From Evtepia sp. (lineage in GTDB: Bacteria; Bacillota; Clostridia; Oscillospirales; Oscillospiraceae), in the NCBI GenBank assembly GCA_029256465.1, contig JAQSXW010000065.1, forward strand, positions 1 through 7,483: a stretch of 7,483 nucleotides of DNA, given 5' to 3'. This document shows positions 1 through 5,571 of this stretch, piece by piece. The notes under the pieces were generated by a model that saw only the letters and a list, made by a program, of their open reading frames with translations, ran no database searches and had not been told where the DNA came from. How positions within the stretch are numbered: the stretch's first letter is position 1; each line of letters opens with the position of its first letter. Made by a program: the position numbers and the translations under genes.

Positions 1-237
1 CATCGGTTGGGGCAATTCAGGATGAGAATCCTGATATCCAAGGCCAATATCTTTGTCCTTTCCCAGTTCAGCTAACGTTTTTTCAATTTGATGGAGATTG
101 CACTCTAGTGTGGTTCGGGCAACCTCGGAAGCACCTTTAAAGAGTTCATACTGGCATCTGAGTTCTTCGGAAATCTCTTTCGCTTCCATACGATATGCTT
201 CCGGAATATGTTCTGCCAAGCCGCTTAAAGGAGTACC
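1..237 (-). pseudogene. flgN: C-terminal part of FlgN beyond an in-frame stop (3' end outside window)
   Basis: Reading the minus strand in the same frame as the upstream flgN fragment, 79 further sense codons follow the TAA at 238-240 with no other stop. They begin GTPLSGLAEHIPEAYRMEAK and continue as a long amphipathic, Glu/Leu/Lys-rich helix (EISEELRCQYELFK, then HQIEKTLAELGK). This is what the second half of a FlgN-type export chaperone looks like: a linker with a Gly-Leu-x-Gly turn, then a helix that binds the hook-associated proteins FlgK and FlgL. The two pieces together exceed 150 residues, the usual FlgN size. Separate translation would need re-initiation, for example at the in-frame ATG at 187-189, which has only a weak GGAAG upstream. 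I read this as the severed C-terminal half of one gene, not an independent gene. The gene probably ends just beyond the left edge, where flgK would be expected from Firmicutes gene order (inference). Confidence 0.72.
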
Positions 238-456
238 TTATAGGTTTAAACCAATCAGAGCAGCCTGACGTTTTTGGTCATATCCACGCAGGGACAAACT
301 GAATGCCTGCTCCTGTTTCATGCATTCGTTTAACGCATCTAGGTCATCCTGACGGACAGCTAAGGTTTTCCTTTGTTCCACCTCAGTCAAATGCGAAAGC
401 GTCTTCGTTAGCTCCCGAAGAAAGGCAAAATAACCTTGATAGTCAACCGTTTCCAC
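238..456 (-). CDS. flgN: FlgN N-terminal fragment, flagellar export chaperone cut short by TAA
   Basis: The product is 72 residues. FlgN-family proteins are cytoplasmic helical chaperones that bind the hook-filament junction proteins FlgK and FlgL and deliver them to the flagellar type III export gate. The visible sequence has the family pattern of a long helix with a Glu/Gln-rich heptad core (LTEVEQRKTLAVRQDDLDAL), then MKQEQAF and a charged RGYDQKRQAAL segment. The start is GTG at 454-456. It is supported by AGAGGAG about 7 bases upstream and by a 14-base overlap with the end of flgM, which suggests translational coupling. The frame stops at TAA (238-240) in the middle of the usual domain, and the following codons in the same frame still read as FlgN. 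The fragment alone lacks the partner-binding C-terminal helix and is probably not functional unless the stop is read through. The family call rests on pattern and flgM adjacency. Confidence 0.78.
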   Translation of the reverse strand: METVDYQGYFAFLRELTKTLSHLTEVEQRKTLAVRQDDLDALNECMKQEQAFSLSLRGYDQKRQAALIGLNL

Positions 457-766
457 AAGTGTTCTCCTCTAACAATAGCTTGGCAGCAATTTCGTTCGCG
501 TTGGGTTTGTAAATTCCGGCTTGCACTTCGCTTTTAATCTCTTGAATATCACTCGACGTATGAGCTGTGCGCACTTCACGGACAAGACGAGACACCAACT
601 CCCGCTGAAACTGATCCGTACCAGAGGAGTCGCGAGAAATATTCACTTTATCGAACTGTCCTTCTGCAATCTGAGGCCGAGCTGTGCTTGAGTTGGAACT
701 CGGCGTATAACTCACAGACGGAAAAATCGGAGAAACACCGCCGGAACCCTTCGCTTGTATGATCAC
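443..766 (-). CDS. flgM: FlgM, anti-sigma-28 factor
   Basis: This is a 107-residue protein, close to the usual FlgM length of about 90-100. FlgM binds and inhibits sigma-28 (SigD/FliA) until the hook-basal body is complete, holding back late flagellar and chemotaxis genes. The N-terminal 35-40 residues are Ser/Pro/Thr-rich and look disordered. The C-terminal half carries the sigma-binding helices, with the family pattern FDKVNISRDSSGTDQF, then RLVREVRTAHTSSDIQEIKSEVQAGIY, then NANEIAAKLLLE (the I-x-x-G-x-Y-x-x-x-x-x-x-I-A-x-x-L pattern). The start is GTG at 764-766, with AGGAGGG (773-779) 6 bases upstream. No ATG competes. The stop (TGA, 443-445) overlaps the flgN start by 14 bases. A sigma-28-like promoter lies about 70 bases upstream, so FlgM would limit its own expression, a classic late-gene feedback loop. 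Confidence 0.92.
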   Translation of the reverse strand: MIIQAKGSGGVSPIFPSVSYTPSSNSSTARPQIAEGQFDKVNISRDSSGTDQFQRELVSRLVREVRTAHTSSDIQEIKSEVQAGIYKPNANEIAAKLLLEENTCGNG

Positions 767-781
767 GTGATTCCCTCCTAT

Positions 782-805
782 GCCCTAGACTAGTGGTCGT
801 TGGGC
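782..805 (-). other. Weak imperfect inverted repeat in the flgM leader
   Basis: On the minus strand GCCC and GGGC flank an inner GAC/GTC pair, giving a 4+3 bp interrupted stem with a 5-base loop, directly upstream of the flgM Shine-Dalgarno sequence. It would lie in the leader of a transcript made from the proposed promoter. The stem is short and broken, so chance is quite possible. It is recorded only because it could affect access to the ribosome binding site. Confidence 0.2.
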
Positions 806-833
806 TTAATTATTTCATTCACTTTCTACTTTA

Positions 834-860
834 ATATCGGTAAGAAGTGCAAAAAATTAA
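834..860 (-). promoter_or_regulatory. Sigma-28 (SigD)-type promoter of flgM-flgN
   Basis: Read on the minus strand, the -35 element TTAA (857-860), a 15-base spacer and the -10 element ACCGATAT (834-841) match the Firmicutes sigma-D consensus TAAA-N15-GCCGATAT at 3 of 4 and 7 of 8 positions with exact spacing. Transcription would begin near 827, giving a leader of about 60 bases before the flgM GTG. flgM is a standard sigma-28-dependent late gene in many flagellated bacteria. The -35 box lies inside the descending arm of the che operon terminator. Confidence 0.72.
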
Positions 861-897
861 GCCATTTGGGAAAATTCTTCCCCAAATGGCTTAATTT
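851..897 (-). terminator. Rho-independent terminator of the che operon
   Basis: A perfect 17-bp inverted repeat (arms 854-870 and 881-897) with a 10-base loop begins 8 bases past the cheB stop codon. On the minus strand the second arm runs into six consecutive T residues (856-851), the standard layout of an intrinsic terminator. No gene converges from the left, so it serves the minus-strand cheB transcript. Its end overlaps the flgM promoter, so the che and flgM units are separate but back to back. Confidence 0.88.
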
Positions 898-905
898 AAG
901 TAAAA

Positions 906-1958
906 TTATGAAGATTTCAAATGGCGAAGCAATGTTCCGGCAATGTTTTCACAGGGTGCCTGCACTTGAACCGCACCAATTTCATAGGCGACCATAGGCA
1001 TGCCATAGACAACAGAGGATTCTTTGTCCTGACCAATGGTGTATGCACCACGTTTTCGCATCGCCAAAAGGCCATTGGCACCATCACGTCCCATTCCTGT
1101 CATGATGATACCTACCATATTGCATTGGACTGTTTCGGCCATAGATAAAAAGAGAGCGTCCACGGATGGCCGATGACCACTGACTTTTTCGCCAGGTTTA
1201 CAGGAGAGAATATAACCTTTACTAGCGGAAAGAACCCGAGCCTGTAAATCTGCAGGAGCGACCAAAGCAAGACCCCGGCGGATTTCATCACCATGTACGG
1301 CTTCCCTTACCTCCATACGGCAGAGACGATTAAGCCGCTCGGCATACATTTTTGTAAAGCCAGGCGGCATATGTTGCACAATGACCATTCCAGGGATATC
1401 TTCAGGGAGCCGTTTCATCACTTCTAATGTGGCTTCCGTGCCACCAGTAGAAGCACCCAAGCCGATGATGATCTGATTGAAGATGGGGCTATTTCCCAAT
1501 GCTGGTGCAGGTACGAAGGCAGGCACCTGAGGAGAAGCTGGTAATGTAGTGCAAGGCAAACGAGGTTTGGTACAAGAGGCAACGACTATTTTTTGTGCCA
1601 ATGAAATAATAAAGCTTTCGTTGCTTTGTGTGTCGAAAGGCTTACGGACAAAATCTACCGCACCGGCTGCTAGAGCATCGAATACCTTGAGGTTGAGGGA
1701 AGAGACGAGAATGACGGGGATGCAATAGGTAGGCAAGAGCTCTTTGAGTAGATCAATGCCGCTCTTGCCTGGCATTTCCACATCCATCGTGATGACATCA
1801 GGCTTTAGTTGGGGTATTTTATTTTGGGCATCAACAGCGTTGATTGCGTAACCGACTATCTCAATATTTGGTTGGTTGGAAAGACCGCTTATGATAATTG
1901 TTCGCGCCACAACAGAATCATCCACTACCATGACACGTATTTTTTTTAGAATAGGCAT
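906..1958 (-). CDS. cheB: CheB, receptor methylesterase/glutamine deamidase
   Basis: The 350-residue length is typical. CheB removes methyl groups from glutamates of chemoreceptors, and in many species deamidates receptor glutamines, to give adaptation. It is activated by phosphotransfer from CheA. Residues 1-125 form a response-regulator receiver domain: acidic pair D13-D14, phosphoacceptor D59 in VITMDVEMPG, S86-S87 in the VSS strand, and K106 in RKPF. A Pro/Ala-rich linker spans about 130-160. Residues 162-348 form the esterase domain, with the catalytic triad S170 (GLGASTGGTE), H196 (VQHMPPGF) and D292 (GMGRDGANG), plus the conserved GHRPSVDALF. All key residues are present. The ATG at 1956-1958 has AGGAGG (1968-1973) 9 bases upstream. 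It is the last gene of the operon and is followed by a strong terminator. The gap to cheR (116 bases) is wider than elsewhere in the operon. Confidence 0.97.
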   Translation of the reverse strand: MPILKKIRVMVVDDSVVARTIIISGLSNQPNIEIVGYAINAVDAQNKIPQLKPDVITMDVEMPGKSGIDLLKELLPTYCIPVILVSSLNLKVFDALAAGAVDFVRKPFDTQSNESFIISLAQKIVVASCTKPRLPCTTLPASPQVPAFVPAPALGNSPIFNQIIIGLGASTGGTEATLEVMKRLPEDIPGMVIVQHMPPGFTKMYAERLNRLCRMEVREAVHGDEIRRGLALVAPADLQARVLSASKGYILSCKPGEKVSGHRPSVDALFLSMAETVQCNMVGIIMTGMGRDGANGLLAMRKRGAYTIGQDKESSVVYGMPMVAYEIGAVQVQAPCENIAGTLLRHLKSS

Positions 1959-2074
1959 TTATTAAAACCTCCTCATCTTAGTACACATTGTGGAAGGTAC
2001 AAAAGGAAATGGAGCAGTTTTGACAGATGTCTAAAATGCAGATCATGCGTGTCACGAAGGCTCAAGTATCCGTT
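1959..2074. other. 116-base gap between cheR and cheB, no clear content
   Basis: This is the longest spacer inside an otherwise compact operon. Apart from the cheB ribosome binding site (1968-1973) I see no sigma-28 box, no convincing sigma-A promoter and no strong hairpin. There is a TGACA/TGTCA 5-bp inverted pair at 2021-2054, far apart and weak. A 22-codon minus-strand frame (1978-2046) contains four cysteines but has no usable ribosome binding site. Confidence 0.4.
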
Positions 2075-2884
2075 TTAGGGTTTTCGAAACGTAGCAGCAG
2101 CAATTGGCTGATATCCACTATTCCGATTGATTGTTTCTGAGTGACCAATCAGCAAATAACCTTCTGGCTTAGTTGCCTGATAAAAACGTTGCACCAATGC
2201 GTCTTTTGTTGGCTGGTCAAAATAAATCATTACATTGCGGCAAAAAATCACATCAAATTTTGTGGGGAAACGGATGGGCTCCATGAGATTAAAGGTCCGA
2301 AACGTAACAGAATTTCGGATTTCCGGTACAACTTGAAAACGACCTGATTTTGCATCAAGTTGAAAGTACCTCCGCTTCCACTCAGGTGGTATGGTATCCG
2401 GAAGATCATAGATGCCTTCCTTGGCGGCACTCAGTGCCTTTTGGGAGATGTCCGTAGCAAGGATGCGGGTATCCCACTGGCTGGCACGGAGTCCTAAATA
2501 ATCCTTGAGGTACATGGCAATGGTATATGGTTCCTCACCGGAAGAACATCCTGCGCTCCAGATGGATAACACCCGATCTTTTTCGTGTAGGCGAATCATT
2601 TCCGGGAGAATCGTCTTTTGAAAAAAGGTGAAATGATCCTGTTCACGCATAAAGAATGTGTAATTGGTGGTCAGCTTATTAATGACCAACTCAATGTCAC
2701 TGGGATTTCGCTTCGTGAGCAGGTGATTAATAAAGGAACCAAAATCCTGATAGCCCATTGTCTGAATGGTATAGGAGAGCCGACTGACAATCAATTGGCG
2801 CTTCTTGGTCAAATCAATACCGTAATTCTGCTGAATAAATTGGGTCAGACGCAAGAAATCAGCGTCAGAAATTGTCATTTCCAT
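2075..2884 (-). CDS. cheR: CheR, chemoreceptor glutamate methyltransferase
   Basis: The 269-residue protein transfers methyl groups from S-adenosylmethionine to receptor glutamates, opposing CheB. An N-terminal all-alpha domain (about 1-75) is followed by LTTNYTFFMRE (71-81), which corresponds to the conserved T-T-N-x-T-x-F-F-R-E region. The SAM fold has motif I SIWSAGCSSGEEPYTIAM (107-124), the acidic ATDIS strand end (143-147), FDVIFCRNVMIYFD (210-223) and the terminal LLIGHSE (244-250). I chose the ATG at 2882-2884 because AGGAGG (2892-2897) lies exactly 7 bases upstream and translation then begins MEMTISDADF, as in homologues. A longer frame reaches 2932, but it adds 16 residues unlike the family and overlaps the end of cheW. 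The gene starts 23 bases after the cheW stop. All motifs are intact, so it should be active. Confidence 0.96.
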   Translation of the reverse strand: MEMTISDADFLRLTQFIQQNYGIDLTKKRQLIVSRLSYTIQTMGYQDFGSFINHLLTKRNPSDIELVINKLTTNYTFFMREQDHFTFFQKTILPEMIRLHEKDRVLSIWSAGCSSGEEPYTIAMYLKDYLGLRASQWDTRILATDISQKALSAAKEGIYDLPDTIPPEWKRRYFQLDAKSGRFQVVPEIRNSVTFRTFNLMEPIRFPTKFDVIFCRNVMIYFDQPTKDALVQRFYQATKPEGYLLIGHSETINRNSGYQPIAAATFRKP

Positions 2885-2891
2885 GGGGTGT

Positions 2892-2897
2892 CCTCCT
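2892..2897 (-). promoter_or_regulatory. Ribosome binding site that sets the cheR start
   Basis: AGGAGG on the minus strand sits 7 bases before the ATG at 2882-2884. No such site precedes the in-frame upstream start at 2932, so it settles the start in favour of the 269-residue CheR. Confidence 0.85.
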
Positions 2898-2907
2898 ACA
2901 ATATTGG

Positions 2908-3384
2908 CTAGGACTCCACCAAAAGAACACAATCCAACACCATCATGGTGCTGCCGTCCTGAAGGGAATACAAGCCGGAGATGAGTTTTTGCGTGTTGTT
3001 AGCAGGGGCTGGTAAAATGTGATCTTTGGGGATACTGATCATTTGGGCGACAGAATCTACCAGGATGCCAATTTGGGTGCCATTCACATTCAGTACAATG
3101 GCAATGCTATCCTCTTGGCAAGGTTTACCCAAACGCAGACGAATATCAATGACAGGAATAATCTGTCCGCGGAGATTGAGGATTCCCCTGACATAGTTGG
3201 GAACCATGGGTAAGGTGGTGATCACATGGTTTGTTATAATCTCCACCACATATTCAACATTGGCTCCAAACAACAGGTCATCGGATTTGAAGATTAAAAA
3301 TTGCATCATCTCACCGTCAGGAGACTGTTCTTCAGCTTCTCTCGGGTCTTCCTGGATAGCGAAAATCATAGTTTCATCTAACAT
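2908..3384 (-). CDS. cheW: CheW, receptor-kinase coupling protein
   Basis: This is a 158-residue single-domain scaffold that links chemoreceptors to CheA in the membrane-associated signalling array. It is a homologue of the CheA P5 domain. The domain starts near residue 27 (MQFLIFKSDDLLFGANVEYVVEII). It carries the family hallmark NLRGQIIPVIDIRLRLG (70-86), preceded by VPNYVRGIL (61-69), and a second lobe IGILVDSVAQMISIP (105-119). An acidic tail of about 25 residues precedes the domain, a little longer than in minimal CheW. Starting at an internal Met (26 or 27) is possible, but the ATG at 3382-3384 has a purine-rich GAAGGGA ribosome binding site and sits 34 bases after cheA. The gene lies between cheA and cheR, and its product should work with the CheA encoded just upstream. 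Confidence 0.95.
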   Translation of the reverse strand: MLDETMIFAIQEDPREAEEQSPDGEMMQFLIFKSDDLLFGANVEYVVEIITNHVITTLPMVPNYVRGILNLRGQIIPVIDIRLRLGKPCQEDSIAIVLNVNGTQIGILVDSVAQMISIPKDHILPAPANNTQKLISGLYSLQDGSTMMVLDCVLLVES

Positions 3385-3418
3385 GGTGTTTCCCTTCTTT
3401 CCAACTCAAATATGCGGC

Positions 3419-5479
3419 TTACTGAATGGACAAATAGAGATTGGCGACATCCAGAATAATACTGATGTTTCCGTCACCTAAGATGGTACAGCCGGTAATA
3501 CCGTGATTTTTAATGTTAAACGTATTGACATAGGAGGGGAGCGGCTTAACCACGACTTGCTGTTCTCCAATCAGTTCATCCACAAACAAGCAATAAGAGA
3601 TTTCACCGGATTCCACCCAAATCAGGATACCATCCTGAATTTCATCGAAACCTAAATCCAGTCCATAGAGATCCTTGATTCGGACGATGGGATAAAAATT
3701 ATCGATACACTTAATCATTTCACTTCGCGTACCATCATGAATGATATCGTCGGGATTGACTTTAAATGATTGACGAATGTTGTGAATGGGAATGGTAAAG
3801 ATGGAATTGCCGACAGATACTTTCATGCCATCCATAATTGCCATGGTCAGGGGGATTTTCAGTGTAGTGGTCATGCCTACACCTGGATCACTAGTGATGA
3901 AGAGGGTGCCACCAACGCCCTCCACGCTCTTTTTTACCACGTCCATACCAACCCCGCGGCCAGAGAATTCTGTGACATCAGTATTTGTGGAAAAACCAGG
4001 CATGAGCAGGAAATTAATAATCTCCTTAGTACTGTATTCCAAATCTGGACTAGCCAGTCTCTGGCTCAGGGCCTTTTGCAGCACCCTATCATAATTAATT
4101 CCTTGACCATCATCTTTAATCTCAATGATGACTTCACTGCCGGTATGCCGGGCGGAGAGAATAATTTCTCCAACAGGGTCCTTACCTGCAGCGATTCGAT
4201 CTTCTTCATCGGTTTCAATACCATGGTCCATAGAGTTCCGAACAATATGCATAATGGAATCACTGATACCGTCAACAATGGATTTATCAACTTCGGTTTC
4301 TTCGCCCGTCAGCGTTAGTTTGACACGCTTACCCAGCTTTTTTCCCATGTCTCGTACAATGCGATTCATCTTTTGAAAGGTGCCGGATACGGGAACCATG
4401 CGCAGAGACATGGATACATCCTGAAGTTCATCGGTCAATTTACGCAGTTGACGAGCAGATTTTGTGAAATTGTCCAACTTTAAACCGTTGAGATCGGGAG
4501 ATCCAGTCACCATAGATTCTGTGATAACGATTTCTCCGACAACTGCCATTAGCTGATCTAGCTTGCTGAGGTTGACGCTGATGAAGCTTTCCTTGCTAGA
4601 ATTTAAGGACAAGTTGGAAGCAGCGGAATTGGTAGAAGCAGTCGAAGGTTTAGAAGGGACTGAAGTAGTATTGTCTGAGGGAGTCGCTGGATTCGCACTT
4701 GTTTTCTCAGTTGATGGGACTTCTTCAGTATTGGCAGGTGCCGTATTTTCCAATGGGGTAGGGGCAGAATAATCGGCGGTTTGGTAAGTACGTATCGAAC
4801 TGGAATTGGTAATCGCCTGAATGGCACACTCGCGGTTATTAGCATTGCGGAACTGTAAGACGAAGCCATTCTCAATAATCGTTTCGGAAGATTCCGGATT
4901 GGTCTCCACATCATTAGGAGTGAAAGTAAACTCGGAATCCATACAGAAATCACGGATTGAGTTGACCAGCATAAAAGCGCGCAGACTTTCCATTCCACAA
5001 CCTTCATCAAAAAAGATCAAAAGTGAATAGGGGAATTCATGATTGTCTGCAACCAGAATGCTCTCAGGTTGGTCAATACTTTCCTCTGGGGAGGTGTCTG
5101 CATATGTGGGTTCCAATTTGATTGAAGCTACCGGCACTCCTTCGATTTCACCCTTAATTTTAACGATGCAACTATTAATTTTTGTTAAAAAGCTGTCGAT
5201 ATCCTCTGAAAGGGGTTCATTGCTATTCAGCTTTTCCACTTCATTACGAAAGTAATCCGTTGCTTGTAATACCAAGTCAAACAGATCGCTACGGCTTTGT
5301 TCAGACAAAATATCCATACCGCTTTCCCGAATAATGAAGAACAAATCCTCTATGCGGTGGGCAACAGTCATTAAAGGATTGAACTGCATCATGGCTGAGG
5401 AACCTTTAATGGTATGCATGATGCGAAAAATCTCATCTACATTGCCCTGAGAGAAGGTGTTCACTTGCTCAGCAGACAA
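3419..5479 (-). CDS. cheA: CheA, chemotaxis histidine kinase (HPt domain possibly short)
   Basis: The 686-residue kinase autophosphorylates in response to receptors and passes phosphate to CheY and CheB. Domains in order: P1/HPt with phosphorylatable H22 in IFRIMHTIKGSSAMM; P2 response-regulator-binding domain, about 148-230 (SLLIFFDEGCGMESLRAFML); a Ser/Thr/Pro/Ala-rich linker, about 238-297; P3 dimerisation, about 298-380 (NLSKLDQLMAVVGEIVI); P4 ATPase, about 385-545, with N box HIVRNSMDHGIE (411-422), G1 DDGQG (456-460), F box LMPGFST (492-498) and G2 GRGVGMDVV (507-515); and the CheW-like P5, about 548-685. All catalytic boxes are present. The start is TTG (5477-5479) with GGAGAG 7 bases upstream. 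The same frame is open back to a TAA at 5531-5533 and encodes VDNYTRQLESIA, which resembles HPt helix A, but no start codon exists there. Either the protein truly begins at the TTG or its 5' end is damaged. Confidence 0.95.
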   Translation of the reverse strand: MSAEQVNTFSQGNVDEIFRIMHTIKGSSAMMQFNPLMTVAHRIEDLFFIIRESGMDILSEQSRSDLFDLVLQATDYFRNEVEKLNSNEPLSEDIDSFLTKINSCIVKIKGEIEGVPVASIKLEPTYADTSPEESIDQPESILVADNHEFPYSLLIFFDEGCGMESLRAFMLVNSIRDFCMDSEFTFTPNDVETNPESSETIIENGFVLQFRNANNRECAIQAITNSSSIRTYQTADYSAPTPLENTAPANTEEVPSTEKTSANPATPSDNTTSVPSKPSTASTNSAASNLSLNSSKESFISVNLSKLDQLMAVVGEIVITESMVTGSPDLNGLKLDNFTKSARQLRKLTDELQDVSMSLRMVPVSGTFQKMNRIVRDMGKKLGKRVKLTLTGEETEVDKSIVDGISDSIMHIVRNSMDHGIETDEEDRIAAGKDPVGEIILSARHTGSEVIIEIKDDGQGINYDRVLQKALSQRLASPDLEYSTKEIINFLLMPGFSTNTDVTEFSGRGVGMDVVKKSVEGVGGTLFITSDPGVGMTTTLKIPLTMAIMDGMKVSVGNSIFTIPIHNIRQSFKVNPDDIIHDGTRSEMIKCIDNFYPIVRIKDLYGLDLGFDEIQDGILIWVESGEISYCLFVDELIGEQQVVVKPLPSYVNTFNIKNHGITGCTILGDGNISIILDVANLYLSIQ

Positions 5480-5486
5480 GGCAATG

Positions 5487-5492
5487 CTCTCC
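5487..5492 (-). promoter_or_regulatory. Ribosome binding site for the cheA TTG start
   Basis: GGAGAG on the minus strand lies 7 bases before the TTG at 5477-5479 and just downstream of the expected start point of the sigma-28-like promoter. This gives a short leader of roughly 20 bases. It is the main support for the short CheA N-terminus. Confidence 0.6.
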
Positions 5493-5499
5493 AGCTGTC

Positions 5500-5528
5500 T
5501 TGTATAGTTATCGACTTTTTTAGATAAA
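5500..5528 (+). promoter_or_regulatory. Weak sigma-A-like promoter candidate for the plus-strand operon
   Basis: TTGTAT (5500-5505), a 17-base spacer and GATAAA (5523-5528) match the -35 and -10 consensus at 3 of 6 and 4 of 6 positions. The spacing is right but both boxes are poor. It overlaps the cheA promoter on the other strand. It is the best candidate I see for the divergent operon, since no sigma-28 box reads in that direction. Confidence 0.25.
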
Positions 5529-5534
5529 AGTTAA
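5508..5534 (-). promoter_or_regulatory. Sigma-28 (SigD)-type promoter of the cheA-W-R-B operon
   Basis: On the minus strand TTAA (5531-5534), exactly 15 bases, then GTCGATAA (5508-5515) matches the TAAA-N15-GCCGATAA/T pattern with one mismatch in each box. The -35 box and the spacing are identical to those of the flgM promoter in this window. Transcription would begin near 5501, just upstream of the GGAGAG ribosome binding site. This places the che operon in the late flagellar regulon controlled by FlgM. Confidence 0.72.
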
Positions 5535-5558
5535 GTGTTTTCGCAAAGTTTTTGAAAC

Positions 5559-5566
5559 GGGGTGAT
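5559..5566 (+). promoter_or_regulatory. Ribosome binding site for the TTG start at 5572
   Basis: GGGGTGAT pairs with the 3' end of 16S rRNA mainly through GGTGAT and is 5 bases from the TTG. An in-frame TGA at 5563-5565 closes the frame immediately upstream, so the TTG at 5572-5574 is the first possible start. Confidence 0.6.
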
Positions 5567-5571
5567 GTTGC

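Noticed and set aside
1..237. Stop codon reassignment (TAA as sense) to explain flgN
   Set aside because: cheA, cheR, cheB and the FlhB-like gene all end at TAA at the expected family length, so TAA is a normal stop here.
1981..2000. GTAC...GTAC symmetric ends upstream of cheB as a possible operator
   Set aside because: Only the outer four bases are symmetric. The interior is not, so it is not a credible inverted repeat.
1978..2046. 22-codon minus-strand frame with four cysteines (MICILDICQNC...) in the cheR-cheB gap
   Set aside because: There is no Shine-Dalgarno sequence before its ATG, it has no recognisable family, and the length is easily explained by chance.
2885..2932. Longer N-terminus for cheR starting at 2932
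   Set aside because: It would overlap cheW and add 16 residues unlike CheR. A perfect AGGAGG sits 7 bases before the ATG at 2884.
3770..4318. 182-codon open frame on the plus strand opposite cheA
   Set aside because: It lies antisense to the conserved P3-P4 domains of CheA, has no ribosome binding site or known family, and is a shadow of cheA codon use.
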